Positions 6,212 to 13,837 of a stretch of DNA of 15,022 nt are shown here, in pieces (position 1 is the stretch's first letter; the number at the start of each line of letters is the position of its first letter). The notes under the pieces are model-generated. The model ran no database searches, was not told the origin of the DNA, and worked only from the letters and a program-made list of their open reading frames with translations. Source of the DNA: Candidatus Faecivivens stercorigallinarum (GTDB taxonomy: Bacteria > Bacillota > Clostridia > Oscillospirales > Ruminococcaceae); contig DVLN01000123.1 of NCBI GenBank assembly GCA_018715465.1, positions 1 through 15,022 of the forward strand. The letters run 5' to 3'. A program made the position numbers and the translations under genes.

Positions 6212-8275
6212 ATGAACGAGAATCTGTGCATGGGCTGTATGGAAAACAAAGGCGATCTCAGCGTCTGTCCTTACTGCGGTTACTCTGAAAGCGCGCCGCG
6301 CATCCAGTCCTGCCTTGCCCCTCGTTCCCTGATTGGCGGCCGTTATCTGGTCGGAAAGGTCCTTTCCTATAATGGCGAAGGCGTTACATATATCGGTTAC
6401 GATACCGTTTCCGACCGCAAGGTCGCGGTCAGAGAATTTTTCCCCGAAGCACTGGTCACCCGCGCTGCTGACGGTCGGTCGGTCGAGATCCGTCCCAACT
6501 GTCAGATCCAGTTTAAAACCTATCTCAGCGATTTCCTTGAGGTGAATGAAAAAATCGCCCATCTCCGCTCGATCTCCAGTCTCGCCCAGATTCTGGATAT
6601 CACCGAAGACTGTGAGACGGTCTACGCGATTTCTGAATACCCGCTGGGTGAAACGCTGGAGCAGTTTTTGCAGCGCAGAGGTATGATGCTCACCTGGGGA
6701 GAAACCTATGATCTGATGATGCCGGTTATCCGTACAATGCAGCTGATTCATGAAGACGGGATCATCCACCGGGGAATCAGCCCTTCCACTCTGTACATCA
6801 CCAGTTCCGGCAAGGCTAAACTGTCCGGGTTCGGTATCAGCGCTGTCCGCGCTGCCCGTACCGAACTGACCGCCGAACTGTTCCCCGGATTCTCCGCGCC
6901 GGAACAGTACTCGACCACCTCCCCTCACGGAACCTGGACGGATATCTACGCGATCTGTGCGGTCCTCTACCTCTGTGTGACAGGTATCGCGCCGCCCGAA
7001 GCGCTGATCCGCTCGCCTGAAACCGGACTGATCCGTCCTCGCGAACGCAACGAAACCGTACCGACCAAAGTTTCCTCTGCAATTTTGCAGGGGCTGTCCA
7101 TCCGGCCGGACGACCGCATCCGCACCATTCCTGAACTGAGCAGCCGGCTGCTCCCTTCCAAAGCAGTTGCCGGAGGAGACGCCCCGACTGTTGCAATCCC
7201 CGCCATCCCCTCCGGGACAGCTGAAAAGGCACATACCGACGCGCAGCCCCGTTACCCGGATACACCTGTCCGCCATACCCCTGCACAGAGCGGCGAACCT
7301 CCCCGCACCCAGCGCAATACCGGCTCCCGCCCGGCTGTCAATGGCCAGCGTCCCGCTCCTCAGCAGCGCAGCCCTCAGCAGCGCAACAGCATGTCCGGCA
7401 ACATCCCGGCACAGCGCGGCAATGCCCAGCAGCGTGGAAATGCTCCTCAGCGCGGCGGCAACGCTCAGCAGCAGCGCAGCAACCAGCGGCCGGTTCAGGG
7501 GAACCATGTCTCAACTAAAGAAGCGGAAAAGAAGAAAGAACGCAATGTCGTACTGACGGCAATGTTTGTCACACTGCCGATTCTGCTGATCATTCTGATC
7601 TTCACCTTCTGGTTCCTGTTCGGTGGAAAGGACAGCAACAAAGATTCCTATAAAAACAGCATTGTCACTTCTGACAGCACTTCGGACGATGGTTCTTCCA
7701 GTTCCGGCTTCGGAAACTATACCCCTCCTGTCAGCAGTTCTTCCTCTGATTCTGATTCCCAGCAGTCTTCGGAAGAAAGCTCGTCTGAACCTTCCTCTGA
7801 GTCTTCTTCTGAACCCTCCTCCGAAAGCTCGGAAGAGTCCAGTGAACCGACCTGGTCGATGATCCAGCTGGTCGGACGGCAGCTGGAAGAGGTACAGCAG
7901 GATGGTGAAGTGACCGGCCATATCACGATTGACTCGAATATTGAGTTTGTCTACAGCGAGAGCGCCGCGCAGGGCGAGATCATCTGGCAGGATATCGCAG
8001 TTGGTACCCCACTGGAAAAGGGCGCTACCGTTCGTATCAAGGTCAGCCGCGGAAGTCAGTATGTCGTAATCCCCGACTGGGAAAAGTGCAGCCAGGAGGA
8101 ATACGAACAGAAACTCAACGAGCTCTCTATTCCTTATAAAGTGGAAAAGAAAATCAGTACCGACTACCCCTCCGGTTATGTCATCGGCACCGACCATATG
8201 GTCGGCACCAAATACGATCTGGAAAGCGGTACGACCATCACGATCTATGTCTGTGAAAACAATCAGAGTTATTAA
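6212..8275 (+). CDS. Zinc-ribbon / pseudokinase / transmembrane / PASTA-like membrane protein
   Basis: The 687 residues are, in order: a zinc ribbon (C6, C9, C19, C22); a Ser/Thr kinase fold (about 44-312); a Pro/Gln/Asn/Arg linker (about 330-440); one membrane helix (446-470); a Ser/Glu/Asp stalk (about 475-546); and two PASTA-like repeats (about 549-613 and 616-683). The kinase fold keeps APEQY (229-233) and the subdomain IX Asp (D244 in TDIYAI), but the catalytic residues are changed. VAIK Lys is R74 (VAVREFF), HRD is HRG (186-188), the HRD-loop Asn is lost (ISPST) and DFG is GFG (206-208). By family knowledge it should not transfer phosphate and is probably a signalling scaffold whose outer repeats sense cell-wall fragments. 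AAAGGA lies 10 bases before ATG 6212. The VOC gene follows after 30 bases. A kinase with an unusual mechanism cannot be excluded. Confidence 0.9.
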   Translation: MNENLCMGCMENKGDLSVCPYCGYSESAPRIQSCLAPRSLIGGRYLVGKVLSYNGEGVTYIGYDTVSDRKVAVREFFPEALVTRAADGRSVEIRPNCQIQFKTYLSDFLEVNEKIAHLRSISSLAQILDITEDCETVYAISEYPLGETLEQFLQRRGMMLTWGETYDLMMPVIRTMQLIHEDGIIHRGISPSTLYITSSGKAKLSGFGISAVRAARTELTAELFPGFSAPEQYSTTSPHGTWTDIYAICAVLYLCVTGIAPPEALIRSPETGLIRPRERNETVPTKVSSAILQGLSIRPDDRIRTIPELSSRLLPSKAVAGGDAPTVAIPAIPSGTAEKAHTDAQPRYPDTPVRHTPAQSGEPPRTQRNTGSRPAVNGQRPAPQQRSPQQRNSMSGNIPAQRGNAQQRGNAPQRGGNAQQQRSNQRPVQGNHVSTKEAEKKKERNVVLTAMFVTLPILLIILIFTFWFLFGGKDSNKDSYKNSIVTSDSTSDDGSSSSGFGNYTPPVSSSSSDSDSQQSSEESSSEPSSESSSEPSSESSEESSEPTWSMIQLVGRQLEEVQQDGEVTGHITIDSNIEFVYSESAAQGEIIWQDIAVGTPLEKGATVRIKVSRGSQYVVIPDWEKCSQEEYEQKLNELSIPYKVEKKISTDYPSGYVIGTDHMVGTKYDLESGTTITIYVCENNQSY
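7397..7495 (+). repeat. Degenerate tandem repeat coding for the NAQQRG-type linker of the pseudokinase
   Basis: Residues about 396-428 repeat a unit like AQRGNAQQRG with small variations, encoded by CAGCGCGGCAA-type copies. It lies in the cytoplasmic linker between kinase fold and membrane helix. Such repeats are prone to length change by slippage, so the linker may vary between strains. The tract is in frame and does not break the gene. Confidence 0.6.
7730..7849 (+). repeat. Ser/Glu-rich repeat coding for the extracellular stalk of the pseudokinase
   Basis: Residues 507-546 are almost entirely Ser, Glu, Asp and Pro in SSEPSSES-like units, between the membrane helix and the PASTA-like repeats. 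The composition matches the stalks of the three lipoproteins encoded at 1956-5907. The usual role is a flexible spacer across the cell wall. Confidence 0.65.
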
Positions 8276-8305
8276 CTGAACAGCAAACAGGAAAGGATGA
8301 CCATT

Positions 8306-8689
8306 ATGAAAAAAGGACTGCATCATGTCGCACTGACAGCCGCTGATCTGCAAAAGACCATCGACTTCTATACCCGTGTCTTTGGTTTTACTGTCGTCCG
8401 CCGTTGGGGAGACGAGAAACCCGCCGCCATGCTGGACATGGGAGACGGCAGCCTGCTGGAAATCTTCTCGGGCGGCAATTCCGAAATTGATGATCAGGGC
8501 AAATGGCTGCATATCGCGGTCGCGACTGAAGATACCGATGCTGTCTATCAGGCGGCACTTGAGGCCGGCGCAGTCTCCCATATGGTCCCGACTGATATCG
8601 TCATTGAAGCAGATAATCCCCTGCCCGCCCGCATCGCGTTTGTCCGCGGTCTGAACAGCGAGCTGATCGAGGTTTTCTGCGAAAAGTAA
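8306..8689 (+). CDS. VOC-family (glyoxalase/bleomycin-resistance fold) protein
   Basis: This 127-residue cytoplasmic protein has the single vicinal-oxygen-chelate domain built from two beta-alpha-beta-beta-beta units. The four usual metal-ligand positions are filled: His in LHHVAL, Glu in SLLEIF, His in WLHIAV and Glu in ELIEVF. The family includes lactoylglutathione lyases, dioxygenases and resistance proteins, and the substrate cannot be told from sequence alone. ATG 8306 is preferred over ATG 8297, because GGAAAGG (8290-8296) is 9 bases before the former and touches the latter. It follows the pseudokinase by 30 bases and ends at a strong terminator, so it is probably the second gene of that unit. 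A functional link is not evident. Confidence 0.88.
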   Translation: MKKGLHHVALTAADLQKTIDFYTRVFGFTVVRRWGDEKPAAMLDMGDGSLLEIFSGGNSEIDDQGKWLHIAVATEDTDAVYQAALEAGAVSHMVPTDIVIEADNPLPARIAFVRGLNSELIEVFCEK

Positions 8690-8699
8690 TCCTGTCGTC

Positions 8700-8752
8700 A
8701 AAGACCCGACACCTTTTGAAGCTGACTGCTTAAAAGGGTCGGGTCTTTCTTT
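8700..8752 (+). terminator. Strong rho-independent terminator of the pseudokinase-VOC unit
   Basis: AAGACCCGAC (8701-8710) pairs with GTCGGGTCTT (8738-8747). The stem continues inside with CCTTTT-AAGC against GCTT-AAAAGG, with one bulged G and a TGACT loop. The downstream arm runs into TTTCTTT. It starts 10 bases after the VOC stop codon. Confidence 0.88.
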
Positions 8753-8828
8753 ATACAGGTATTTTGATATTTTACCAAAAAGATATCCATTTAAAGATAA
8801 TTTTTTGAGAAAAAAGTCACTTATATGG

Positions 8829-8857
8829 TAGAAAATCCGCTGTAAATCTGTTATAAT
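8829..8857 (+). promoter_or_regulatory. Extended -10 promoter of the esterase gene
   Basis: TATAAT at 8852-8857 is preceded by TG at 8849-8850, giving the extended -10 TGnTATAAT. The -35 position 17 bases upstream (TAGAAA, 8829-8834) is poor, as is common for extended -10 promoters. The predicted start near 8864 leaves a leader of about 85 bases. The rest of the gap between 8753 and 8947 is AT-rich and holds nothing else recognisable apart from the leader inverted repeat. Confidence 0.7.
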
Positions 8858-8875
8858 AAAGAAGATATTTTTTGC

Positions 8876-8922
8876 CGTCCGGTTTTATCATTATATTCTG
8901 TAACGTTATTTCAGGCCGGACG
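8876..8922. promoter_or_regulatory. Leader inverted repeat before the esterase
   Basis: CGTCCGG (8876-8882) is the reverse complement of CCGGACG (8916-8922), around a 33-base AT-rich loop. In RNA it would form a stem ending 9 bases before the GAAAGGA ribosome site (8932-8938). It may stabilise the message or serve as an operator. It matches no riboswitch that I know. Confidence 0.35.
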
Positions 8923-8947
8923 CAGATACACGAAAGGACGATTCATT

Positions 8948-9751
8948 ATGGCCAAGTTTACCTGCAACTTCATCTCCTACACCCTCCGCCGGACGGTCGA
9001 TATCACCGTCATCATCCCGTCGGTCACCATCCCGGAATCCATGGGTATGACCCTGCCCAAAGGCGAAAAGCCCCATCATCAGAAAGCAGACAAATTCCCG
9101 GTGCTCTACTTACTGCACGGAATGGGCAACAACCACGCCCAGTGGACCGGCTATACCAACGTCGAGCTGTTCGCTGAGGAGCGCAATATTGCGGTCGTCA
9201 TGCTGTCGGCAGAGAACAAGTCCTATGTCAATGTCTACGGCGACAAGTTCTTTGACTTTGTTTCGGAAGAGCTCCCCGATTTCGTCAAGGGGATGTTCCC
9301 TGTCTCCGACCGGCCGGAGGATACCTATATCGCCGGTCTGTCGATGGGCGGTTTCGGTACGCTGGTGCACGCCTTCTCCCATCCTGAACGGTTTGCCGCT
9401 CTGGGGGCTTTCTCGGCTGCTGTCCAGCTCAACCCCTATTCGCTGGCTGGTGACGGCGAAGCGGATAAACACCCGATCACTGAAGAATATGATCCGCTCT
9501 CGCTGGTGAAAAAATGTGTCGCCGACGGGAAAAAACTGCCAAAAATCTACATCGCTTGTGGTGAAAACGACTTTTTGTATGAGGCAAACAAAGAGTTTGT
9601 CAAACAGCTGAAAGCGTTGGGGCTGGAAGTCCAAACTGACTTCGTCCCCGGTTATACCCACGAATGGAGATTCTGGAATCTGGAGGTCGAAAAATTCCTC
9701 GACTGGATTACCCGTTCTGATGCTTACGCTGCAAGCAAACGTCAGGTATAA
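8948..9751 (+). CDS. Esterase-D/PF00756-type alpha/beta-hydrolase (acyl-ester hydrolase)
   Basis: The 267 residues match the esterase family that includes tributyrin esterases, acetyl and feruloyl esterases and S-formylglutathione hydrolase. HGMGNNH (57-63) forms the oxyanion region. The catalytic triad is visible as S132 in GLSMGG, D208 in GENDFLY and H238 in YTHEWRFW. No signal peptide is present, so it should act in the cytoplasm on short acyl esters, for example acetylated oligosaccharides after import. GAAAGGA lies 9 bases before ATG 8948. It stands alone between its own promoter and a bidirectional terminator. The xylosidase about 1.7 kb away makes hemicellulose deacetylation an attractive role, but that is inferred from proximity only. 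Confidence 0.9.
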   Translation: MAKFTCNFISYTLRRTVDITVIIPSVTIPESMGMTLPKGEKPHHQKADKFPVLYLLHGMGNNHAQWTGYTNVELFAEERNIAVVMLSAENKSYVNVYGDKFFDFVSEELPDFVKGMFPVSDRPEDTYIAGLSMGGFGTLVHAFSHPERFAALGAFSAAVQLNPYSLAGDGEADKHPITEEYDPLSLVKKCVADGKKLPKIYIACGENDFLYEANKEFVKQLKALGLEVQTDFVPGYTHEWRFWNLEVEKFLDWITRSDAYAASKRQV

Positions 9752-9771
9752 CAAACCACATTGATCTGCGC

Positions 9772-9815
9772 AAAAAGCACGCCCTGCCCATTTTCTGCGG
9801 CAGGACGTGCTTTTT
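9772..9815. terminator. Bidirectional terminator between the convergent esterase and glycerol kinase genes
   Basis: AAAAAGCACG (9772-9781) pairs with CGTGCTTTTT (9806-9815), and inside it CCTGCC (9783-9788) pairs with GGCAGG (9799-9804). The arms are A-rich and T-rich, so a U-tract follows the stem on both strands. It lies 20 bases after the esterase stop and 17 bases after the glpK stop in the other direction. Confidence 0.88.
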
Positions 9816-9832
9816 AGCTGTCAGTTATTTCA

Positions 9833-11338
9833 TCATTCCTGATCTTCCGCGTCCTCCCTCGCCCAGTCAAGTGCACGGGATACCGCCTTTTTCCATCCGC
9901 GGCGGCGTTTGGCGCGGGTAGGTTCATCCATCTGCGCCAGATACCGGTCGGCAATCTTCCGCGCCGCCAGCAGCTCTTCCTTCTGCCAGAATCCAACCGC
10001 CAGCCCGGCCAGATATGCTGCTCCCAGTGCTGTCGACTCATATACCTCCGGGCGGCAGACCTCTACCCCCAGAATATCTGCCTGAAACTGCATCAGAAAT
10101 GCGTTGGCCGATGCACCGCCATCCACCGACAGTGATTCAATCGGCGCGCCGGTATCGGCAACAATCGCTTCCAGCAGATCGGCTGACTGATAAGCAATCG
10201 ACTCAAGCGCCGCACGAATAATATGGGTTCGCTTGGTTCCGCGGGTAATGCCGATCAGGATTCCCCTTGCGTACATGTCCCAATGGGGCGCCCCCAGCCC
10301 GGTGAACGCCGGCACCATATACACCCCGCCGGTGTCCGGCACCTTACGGGCATAATACTCAGAATCGGCCGATTCCCCGATAAACCGCATCTCATCCCGA
10401 AGCCACTGAACAACCGCGCCGCCGGTAAAAACGCTGCCTTCCAATGCGTAACGCGGTTCTGTGCCATCCGAAGCGGCAATTGTTGTGACCAGCCCGTTTT
10501 TGCTTTCGACCGGCTCGGAACCGGTGTTCATCAGCAAAAAGCACCCGGTTCCATATGTATTTTTGACCTGCCCTTTCTCCCAGCAGCACTGGCCAAAAAG
10601 CGCCGCCTGCTGGTCGCCCGCAACGCCGGTGATCGGAATGGATACCCCGTTGATATGGGCATAACCGAAACTTCCCGACGAAGGCAGAACCTCCGGCAGC
10701 ATCGCCGCCGGTACCCCCAGCCGGCCGAGAATCTTTTCATCCCAACTGCGGGTATGGATATTAAACATCATCGTCCGGGAAGCGTTGGTATAATCGGTCG
10801 CGAAAATCTCCCCGCCCGACAGCTTCCACATCAGCCAGGTGTCTACCGTCCCGAAGCAAAGCTCCCCTTTTTCCGCCCGCTCCCGCGAACTGGGGACCTG
10901 GTCGAGAATCCAGGCAACCTTGGTCGCAGAGAAATAGGCGTCAATCAGCAAACCTGTCGACTGGCGGATATACTCCCCCCAGCCCTCTTTTTCCAGCTGC
11001 TCACACAATGGTGCGGTCCGGCGGCACTGCCAAACAATTGCATTATAGATCGGGCGGCCAGTGCTCTTTTCCCAGACAATCGTCGTCTCCCGCTGGTTGG
11101 TGATCCCGATAGCGGCGATCTCCTCCGCTTCAATCCCTGCCAGCAGCATCGCGTCGATCAATACGCCATACTGGGTCGCGTAAATCTCCATCGGGTCATG
11201 CTCCACCCAGCCTTCATGCGGGTAATACTGGGTATACTCCCGCTGGGCAATACGGACAATCTCCTGATTATGGTTGAAAATCACCGCGCGGGAACTGGTC
11301 GTCCCCTGGTCAAGGGCTATCATATACTTTTTATCCAT
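9833..11338 (-). CDS. glpK: Glycerol kinase
   Basis: It phosphorylates glycerol to sn-glycerol 3-phosphate with ATP, in the cytoplasm. At 501 residues it is the normal length, and the FGGY-family fold is complete: DQGTTSSR at 10-17, NQRETTIVWE with R83 and E84, Y135 in DAYFSATK, D242 in GDQQAALFGQ, and the C-terminal VDGGASANAFLMQF. The fructose-1,6-bisphosphate loop of the E. coli enzyme (GGKGGTR) is absent. H228 in YAHINGV is 14 residues before D242, the spacing I recall for the HPr-phosphorylated His232 of enterococcal GlpK, so PTS control is possible. AAGGAG lies 7 bases before ATG 11338. It has its own promoter and no glpF or glpD beside it. Confidence 0.97.
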   Translation of the reverse strand: MDKKYMIALDQGTTSSRAVIFNHNQEIVRIAQREYTQYYPHEGWVEHDPMEIYATQYGVLIDAMLLAGIEAEEIAAIGITNQRETTIVWEKSTGRPIYNAIVWQCRRTAPLCEQLEKEGWGEYIRQSTGLLIDAYFSATKVAWILDQVPSSRERAEKGELCFGTVDTWLMWKLSGGEIFATDYTNASRTMMFNIHTRSWDEKILGRLGVPAAMLPEVLPSSGSFGYAHINGVSIPITGVAGDQQAALFGQCCWEKGQVKNTYGTGCFLLMNTGSEPVESKNGLVTTIAASDGTEPRYALEGSVFTGGAVVQWLRDEMRFIGESADSEYYARKVPDTGGVYMVPAFTGLGAPHWDMYARGILIGITRGTKRTHIIRAALESIAYQSADLLEAIVADTGAPIESLSVDGGASANAFLMQFQADILGVEVCRPEVYESTALGAAYLAGLAVGFWQKEELLAARKIADRYLAQMDEPTRAKRRRGWKKAVSRALDWAREDAEDQE

Positions 11339-11383
11339 GATCTGTCTCCTTCGCTGATAAAAATTCCGGTTGCATCTGTCCTT

Positions 11384-11412
11384 ATTATATCAAACAGCAA
11401 CGGATGACGCAA
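11384..11412 (-). promoter_or_regulatory. Promoter of glpK
   Basis: Read on the minus strand, TTGCGT (complement of 11407-11412) is followed after 17 bases by TATAAT (complement of 11384-11389). The start would lie near 11377, with a leader of about 40 bases. The -35 matches only at TTG, so expression may be moderate. No clear catabolite-responsive element was seen. Confidence 0.7.
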
Positions 11413-11433
11413 GAGATTCTATGAATAATCCAT

Positions 11434-11468
11434 AAAAGCAGCTGCCAGGGATAACAGGCAGCTGCTTT
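11434..11468 (-). terminator. Terminator of the M42 peptidase-xylosidase unit
   Basis: AAAGCAGCTGCC (11435-11446) is a perfect 12-base reverse complement of GGCAGCTGCTTT (11457-11468), with a 10-base loop. On the minus strand the stem ends in TTTT. It lies 17 bases after the xylosidase stop and just ahead of the glpK promoter, so it insulates glpK from the upstream unit. Confidence 0.85.
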
Positions 11469-11485
11469 GACATACGATTTATTCT

Positions 11486-13792
11486 TTATTTCAGCAGATT
11501 GGAGCTGATCGAAAAGTCATTACCCGACGGCTCCATCAGCATACCGCCGGCAATGCCGATGCGGATTTTTCCATGCTCGCCTTCAATATGGACAGTGACA
11601 GTCTTACCGGATCGGGTCGCGGTGATTGTAAACTTGCGTTCGCCCGTCTGGGAAACCACCTCAGTGGAAACAGCCGCGCCATCCTGAATGCCAAAAATCC
11701 GAATCTCCGGGTTTTCTTCATAATCATAGTCCGGGCGGTCATCATGGCTGCCCAGTACAAGAATCGTGTTCTGCCGGACAAACAGCGGCAGAGTAAAGTA
11801 ATCATACTCACCTTTATGCCAACCGGCGCCCTGCACCGTCTTACCGGTAAACCAGTCGGTCCAGAGTCCTTCCGGCAGGTAATATTCACCAACACTGTTC
11901 GGATTCATGATCGGCGCAACCAGAATGCTGTCACCAAGCATATACTGGGTGTCGGCAAAGGGTGCTGTCCGGTCGTCCGGGAACTCCAGCAGCATCGGGC
12001 GCAGAATCGGCAGGCCCTTTTCATGCGCTTCTAACGCCATCCGGTAGAGATACGGCATTAACCGCATTTTCAGGCGGGTAAACGCACGGGTGACCTCGAC
12101 CGCCTCTTCGCCGTACATCCACGGCACTTTATAGGCATTGCTGCCGTGATAGCGGCTGTGGGAAGAGAGCAGCCCGAACTGGGTCCAGCGTTTGAAGATA
12201 TCGTAATCCGACTGACCCTCAAAGCCGCCAATATCATGGCTCCAGTAACCAAAACCGCACAGGCTAAGCGACATCCCGCCCCGCAGCGACTGGGCCATCG
12301 AAGGATAGGTCGGCAGGTTGTCCCCGCCCCAATGAACCGGGAACTGCTGGCCGCCGGCCGTCGCACTGCGGGCAAACAGGCAGGCCTGTCCCGGGCCGTA
12401 TACCTCCTCCAGCAGCTCATAAACCGCCTTGTTATACAGATAGGTATAATAGTTGTGCATCCGGTCCGGGTCGGAACCATCATGATAGACAATCCCGTAT
12501 TTTGCGGCCTTGGGGCCATAATAGGGGTCCTGTACCGGAATACGCTCGCCAAAGTCGGTCTTGAAGGCGTCAACGCCCATCTCGCACAGCTGGCGGAGAT
12601 ATCCCTGATACCATTTGACCGCTTCCGGGTTGGTAAAGTCGACCAGTGCCATACCCGCCTGCCACATATCCCACTGCCAGACGCTGCCGTCCCCTGTTTT
12701 GACAAAATATCCGTTCTCAAGGCCTTCCTTAAATAGGCGGGACTTCTGTGCAATATAAGGGTTAATCCAACAGCAGACCTTGACACCGCGGTCGTGAATT
12801 TTTTTGAGCATTCCTTCCGGGTCTTTGAAGGTGTCCTCGTTCCAGACAAAGTCGGTCCACTGGAATTCCTTCATCCAGAAGCAGTCAAAATGGAAGACTG
12901 TCAGCGGGATTTTCCGTTCCAGCATCCCGTCAATAAACGACAGGACAGTCTCTTCGTCATAGTTGGTCGTAAACGAAGTGGACAGCCACAGACCAAAAGT
13001 CCATGCAGGCAGCATCGGCGGCCGTCCAGTTAAACCGGTGTAGCTGGTAATGACATCTTTATAGCTATCGCCACCGATGACCATGTACTCCAATGACTCA
13101 CCTGGGACAGAAAACTGTACCCGGTTGACGATTTCAGAGCCAATCTCATAGGAAACTTCGGCAGGGGTATTGACAAACAGTCCATACCCTTTGGTCGACA
13201 GGTAAAACGGGATGTTTTTGTACGCCTGCTCCGAGTTGGTGCCGCCGTCAGCATTGGTCAGGTCAACCGACTGGCCGTTTTTGACAAAGGGGCCGAAACG
13301 CTCGCCCAGTCCGACAATCTGCTCGGCTACATCCAGCGACAGCTGTTCCCGCATATAGGTGGAACCATCCGGGCCGTACAGGTGCGCCATCCCGCGGAAT
13401 CCTGTTTCGGTCAGCAGCCGTCCGTCCCAGTAAAAACGGATGCCCCACTCTCCCTGCAAGGTCGTTTCAGCAGTCAGCTTCCCACTGCGCAAAATTACCC
13501 GGCTGCCGTCCGTTTCGACGGTCCCGCATTCGGTTGTGTTCAGCGCAAAGTCCGGCCCTGGGTTATATGCGCCTGCAAAGTTTTCCATCCGCACCGAAAT
13601 GACCCCTTCGGCCGGTGCGGACAGGATAACCGTCATCTGCCCGCAGTTGAGGGTCATCCCCCGGTTGGCAACCGGGTGGTAAGGGCCATATAAGGTAATG
13701 GACCGGGCATCTGTTCGGCCAGCATAGCTGCATGCAGGCGCTTCAAGGGTAAACCCTTGTCTGACCTGCCACATTCCATCGCTGAATTTCAT
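11486..13792 (-). CDS. yicI: GH31 alpha-xylosidase, YicI type
   Basis: It releases alpha-linked xylose from the non-reducing end of xyloglucan oligosaccharides such as isoprimeverose. The 768 residues follow E. coli YicI along the whole length: N-terminal beta-sandwich (1 to about 240), the (beta/alpha)8 barrel (about 260-590) and C-terminal beta domains. The nucleophile is D413 in AFKTDFGERIP and the acid/base is D491 in FPVHWGGDN. FDCFWMKEFQWTDF (302-315) and QWDMWQAG mark the xylose-binding side. An insert of roughly ten residues follows the nucleophile loop. ATG 13792 is chosen because GGAAGG lies 5 bases before it and MKFSDGMW aligns with the YicI N-terminus; a start at 13819 would add nine residues across the ribosome site. 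There is no signal peptide. It follows the M42 peptidase by 45 bases. Confidence 0.93.
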   Translation of the reverse strand: MKFSDGMWQVRQGFTLEAPACSYAGRTDARSITLYGPYHPVANRGMTLNCGQMTVILSAPAEGVISVRMENFAGAYNPGPDFALNTTECGTVETDGSRVILRSGKLTAETTLQGEWGIRFYWDGRLLTETGFRGMAHLYGPDGSTYMREQLSLDVAEQIVGLGERFGPFVKNGQSVDLTNADGGTNSEQAYKNIPFYLSTKGYGLFVNTPAEVSYEIGSEIVNRVQFSVPGESLEYMVIGGDSYKDVITSYTGLTGRPPMLPAWTFGLWLSTSFTTNYDEETVLSFIDGMLERKIPLTVFHFDCFWMKEFQWTDFVWNEDTFKDPEGMLKKIHDRGVKVCCWINPYIAQKSRLFKEGLENGYFVKTGDGSVWQWDMWQAGMALVDFTNPEAVKWYQGYLRQLCEMGVDAFKTDFGERIPVQDPYYGPKAAKYGIVYHDGSDPDRMHNYYTYLYNKAVYELLEEVYGPGQACLFARSATAGGQQFPVHWGGDNLPTYPSMAQSLRGGMSLSLCGFGYWSHDIGGFEGQSDYDIFKRWTQFGLLSSHSRYHGSNAYKVPWMYGEEAVEVTRAFTRLKMRLMPYLYRMALEAHEKGLPILRPMLLEFPDDRTAPFADTQYMLGDSILVAPIMNPNSVGEYYLPEGLWTDWFTGKTVQGAGWHKGEYDYFTLPLFVRQNTILVLGSHDDRPDYDYEENPEIRIFGIQDGAAVSTEVVSQTGERKFTITATRSGKTVTVHIEGEHGKIRIGIAGGMLMEPSGNDFSISSNLLK

Positions 13793-13837
13793 AATAACCT
13801 TCCTTTCCATTCCGGGCATTCAAAACCGGATGATCTG

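Noticed and set aside
6104..7507. A 467-codon open frame antisense to the pseudokinase
   Set aside because: It lies wholly opposite a gene with clear domains, its product is rich in Arg, Gly and Ala with no domain logic, and it begins without a ribosome site. It is a by-product of codon bias.
7717..7926. Acidic Ser/Glu open frame on the minus strand opposite the pseudokinase stalk
   Set aside because: TCT/TCC and GAA/GAG repeats read as Ser/Glu on both strands, so the apparent match to the lipoprotein stalks is a strand artefact.
7511..8701. A 396-codon open frame antisense to the end of the pseudokinase and the VOC gene
   Set aside because: It crosses two well-supported genes and runs into the terminator stem. 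The product shows no recognisable family.
10223..11407. A 394-codon open frame antisense to glpK
   Set aside because: glpK is unmistakable. The antisense product is rich in Pro, Arg and His and crosses the glpK promoter.
12146..12736. A 196-codon open frame antisense to the xylosidase
   Set aside because: It is fully inside the conserved GH31 barrel coding region and has no ribosome site or family signature.
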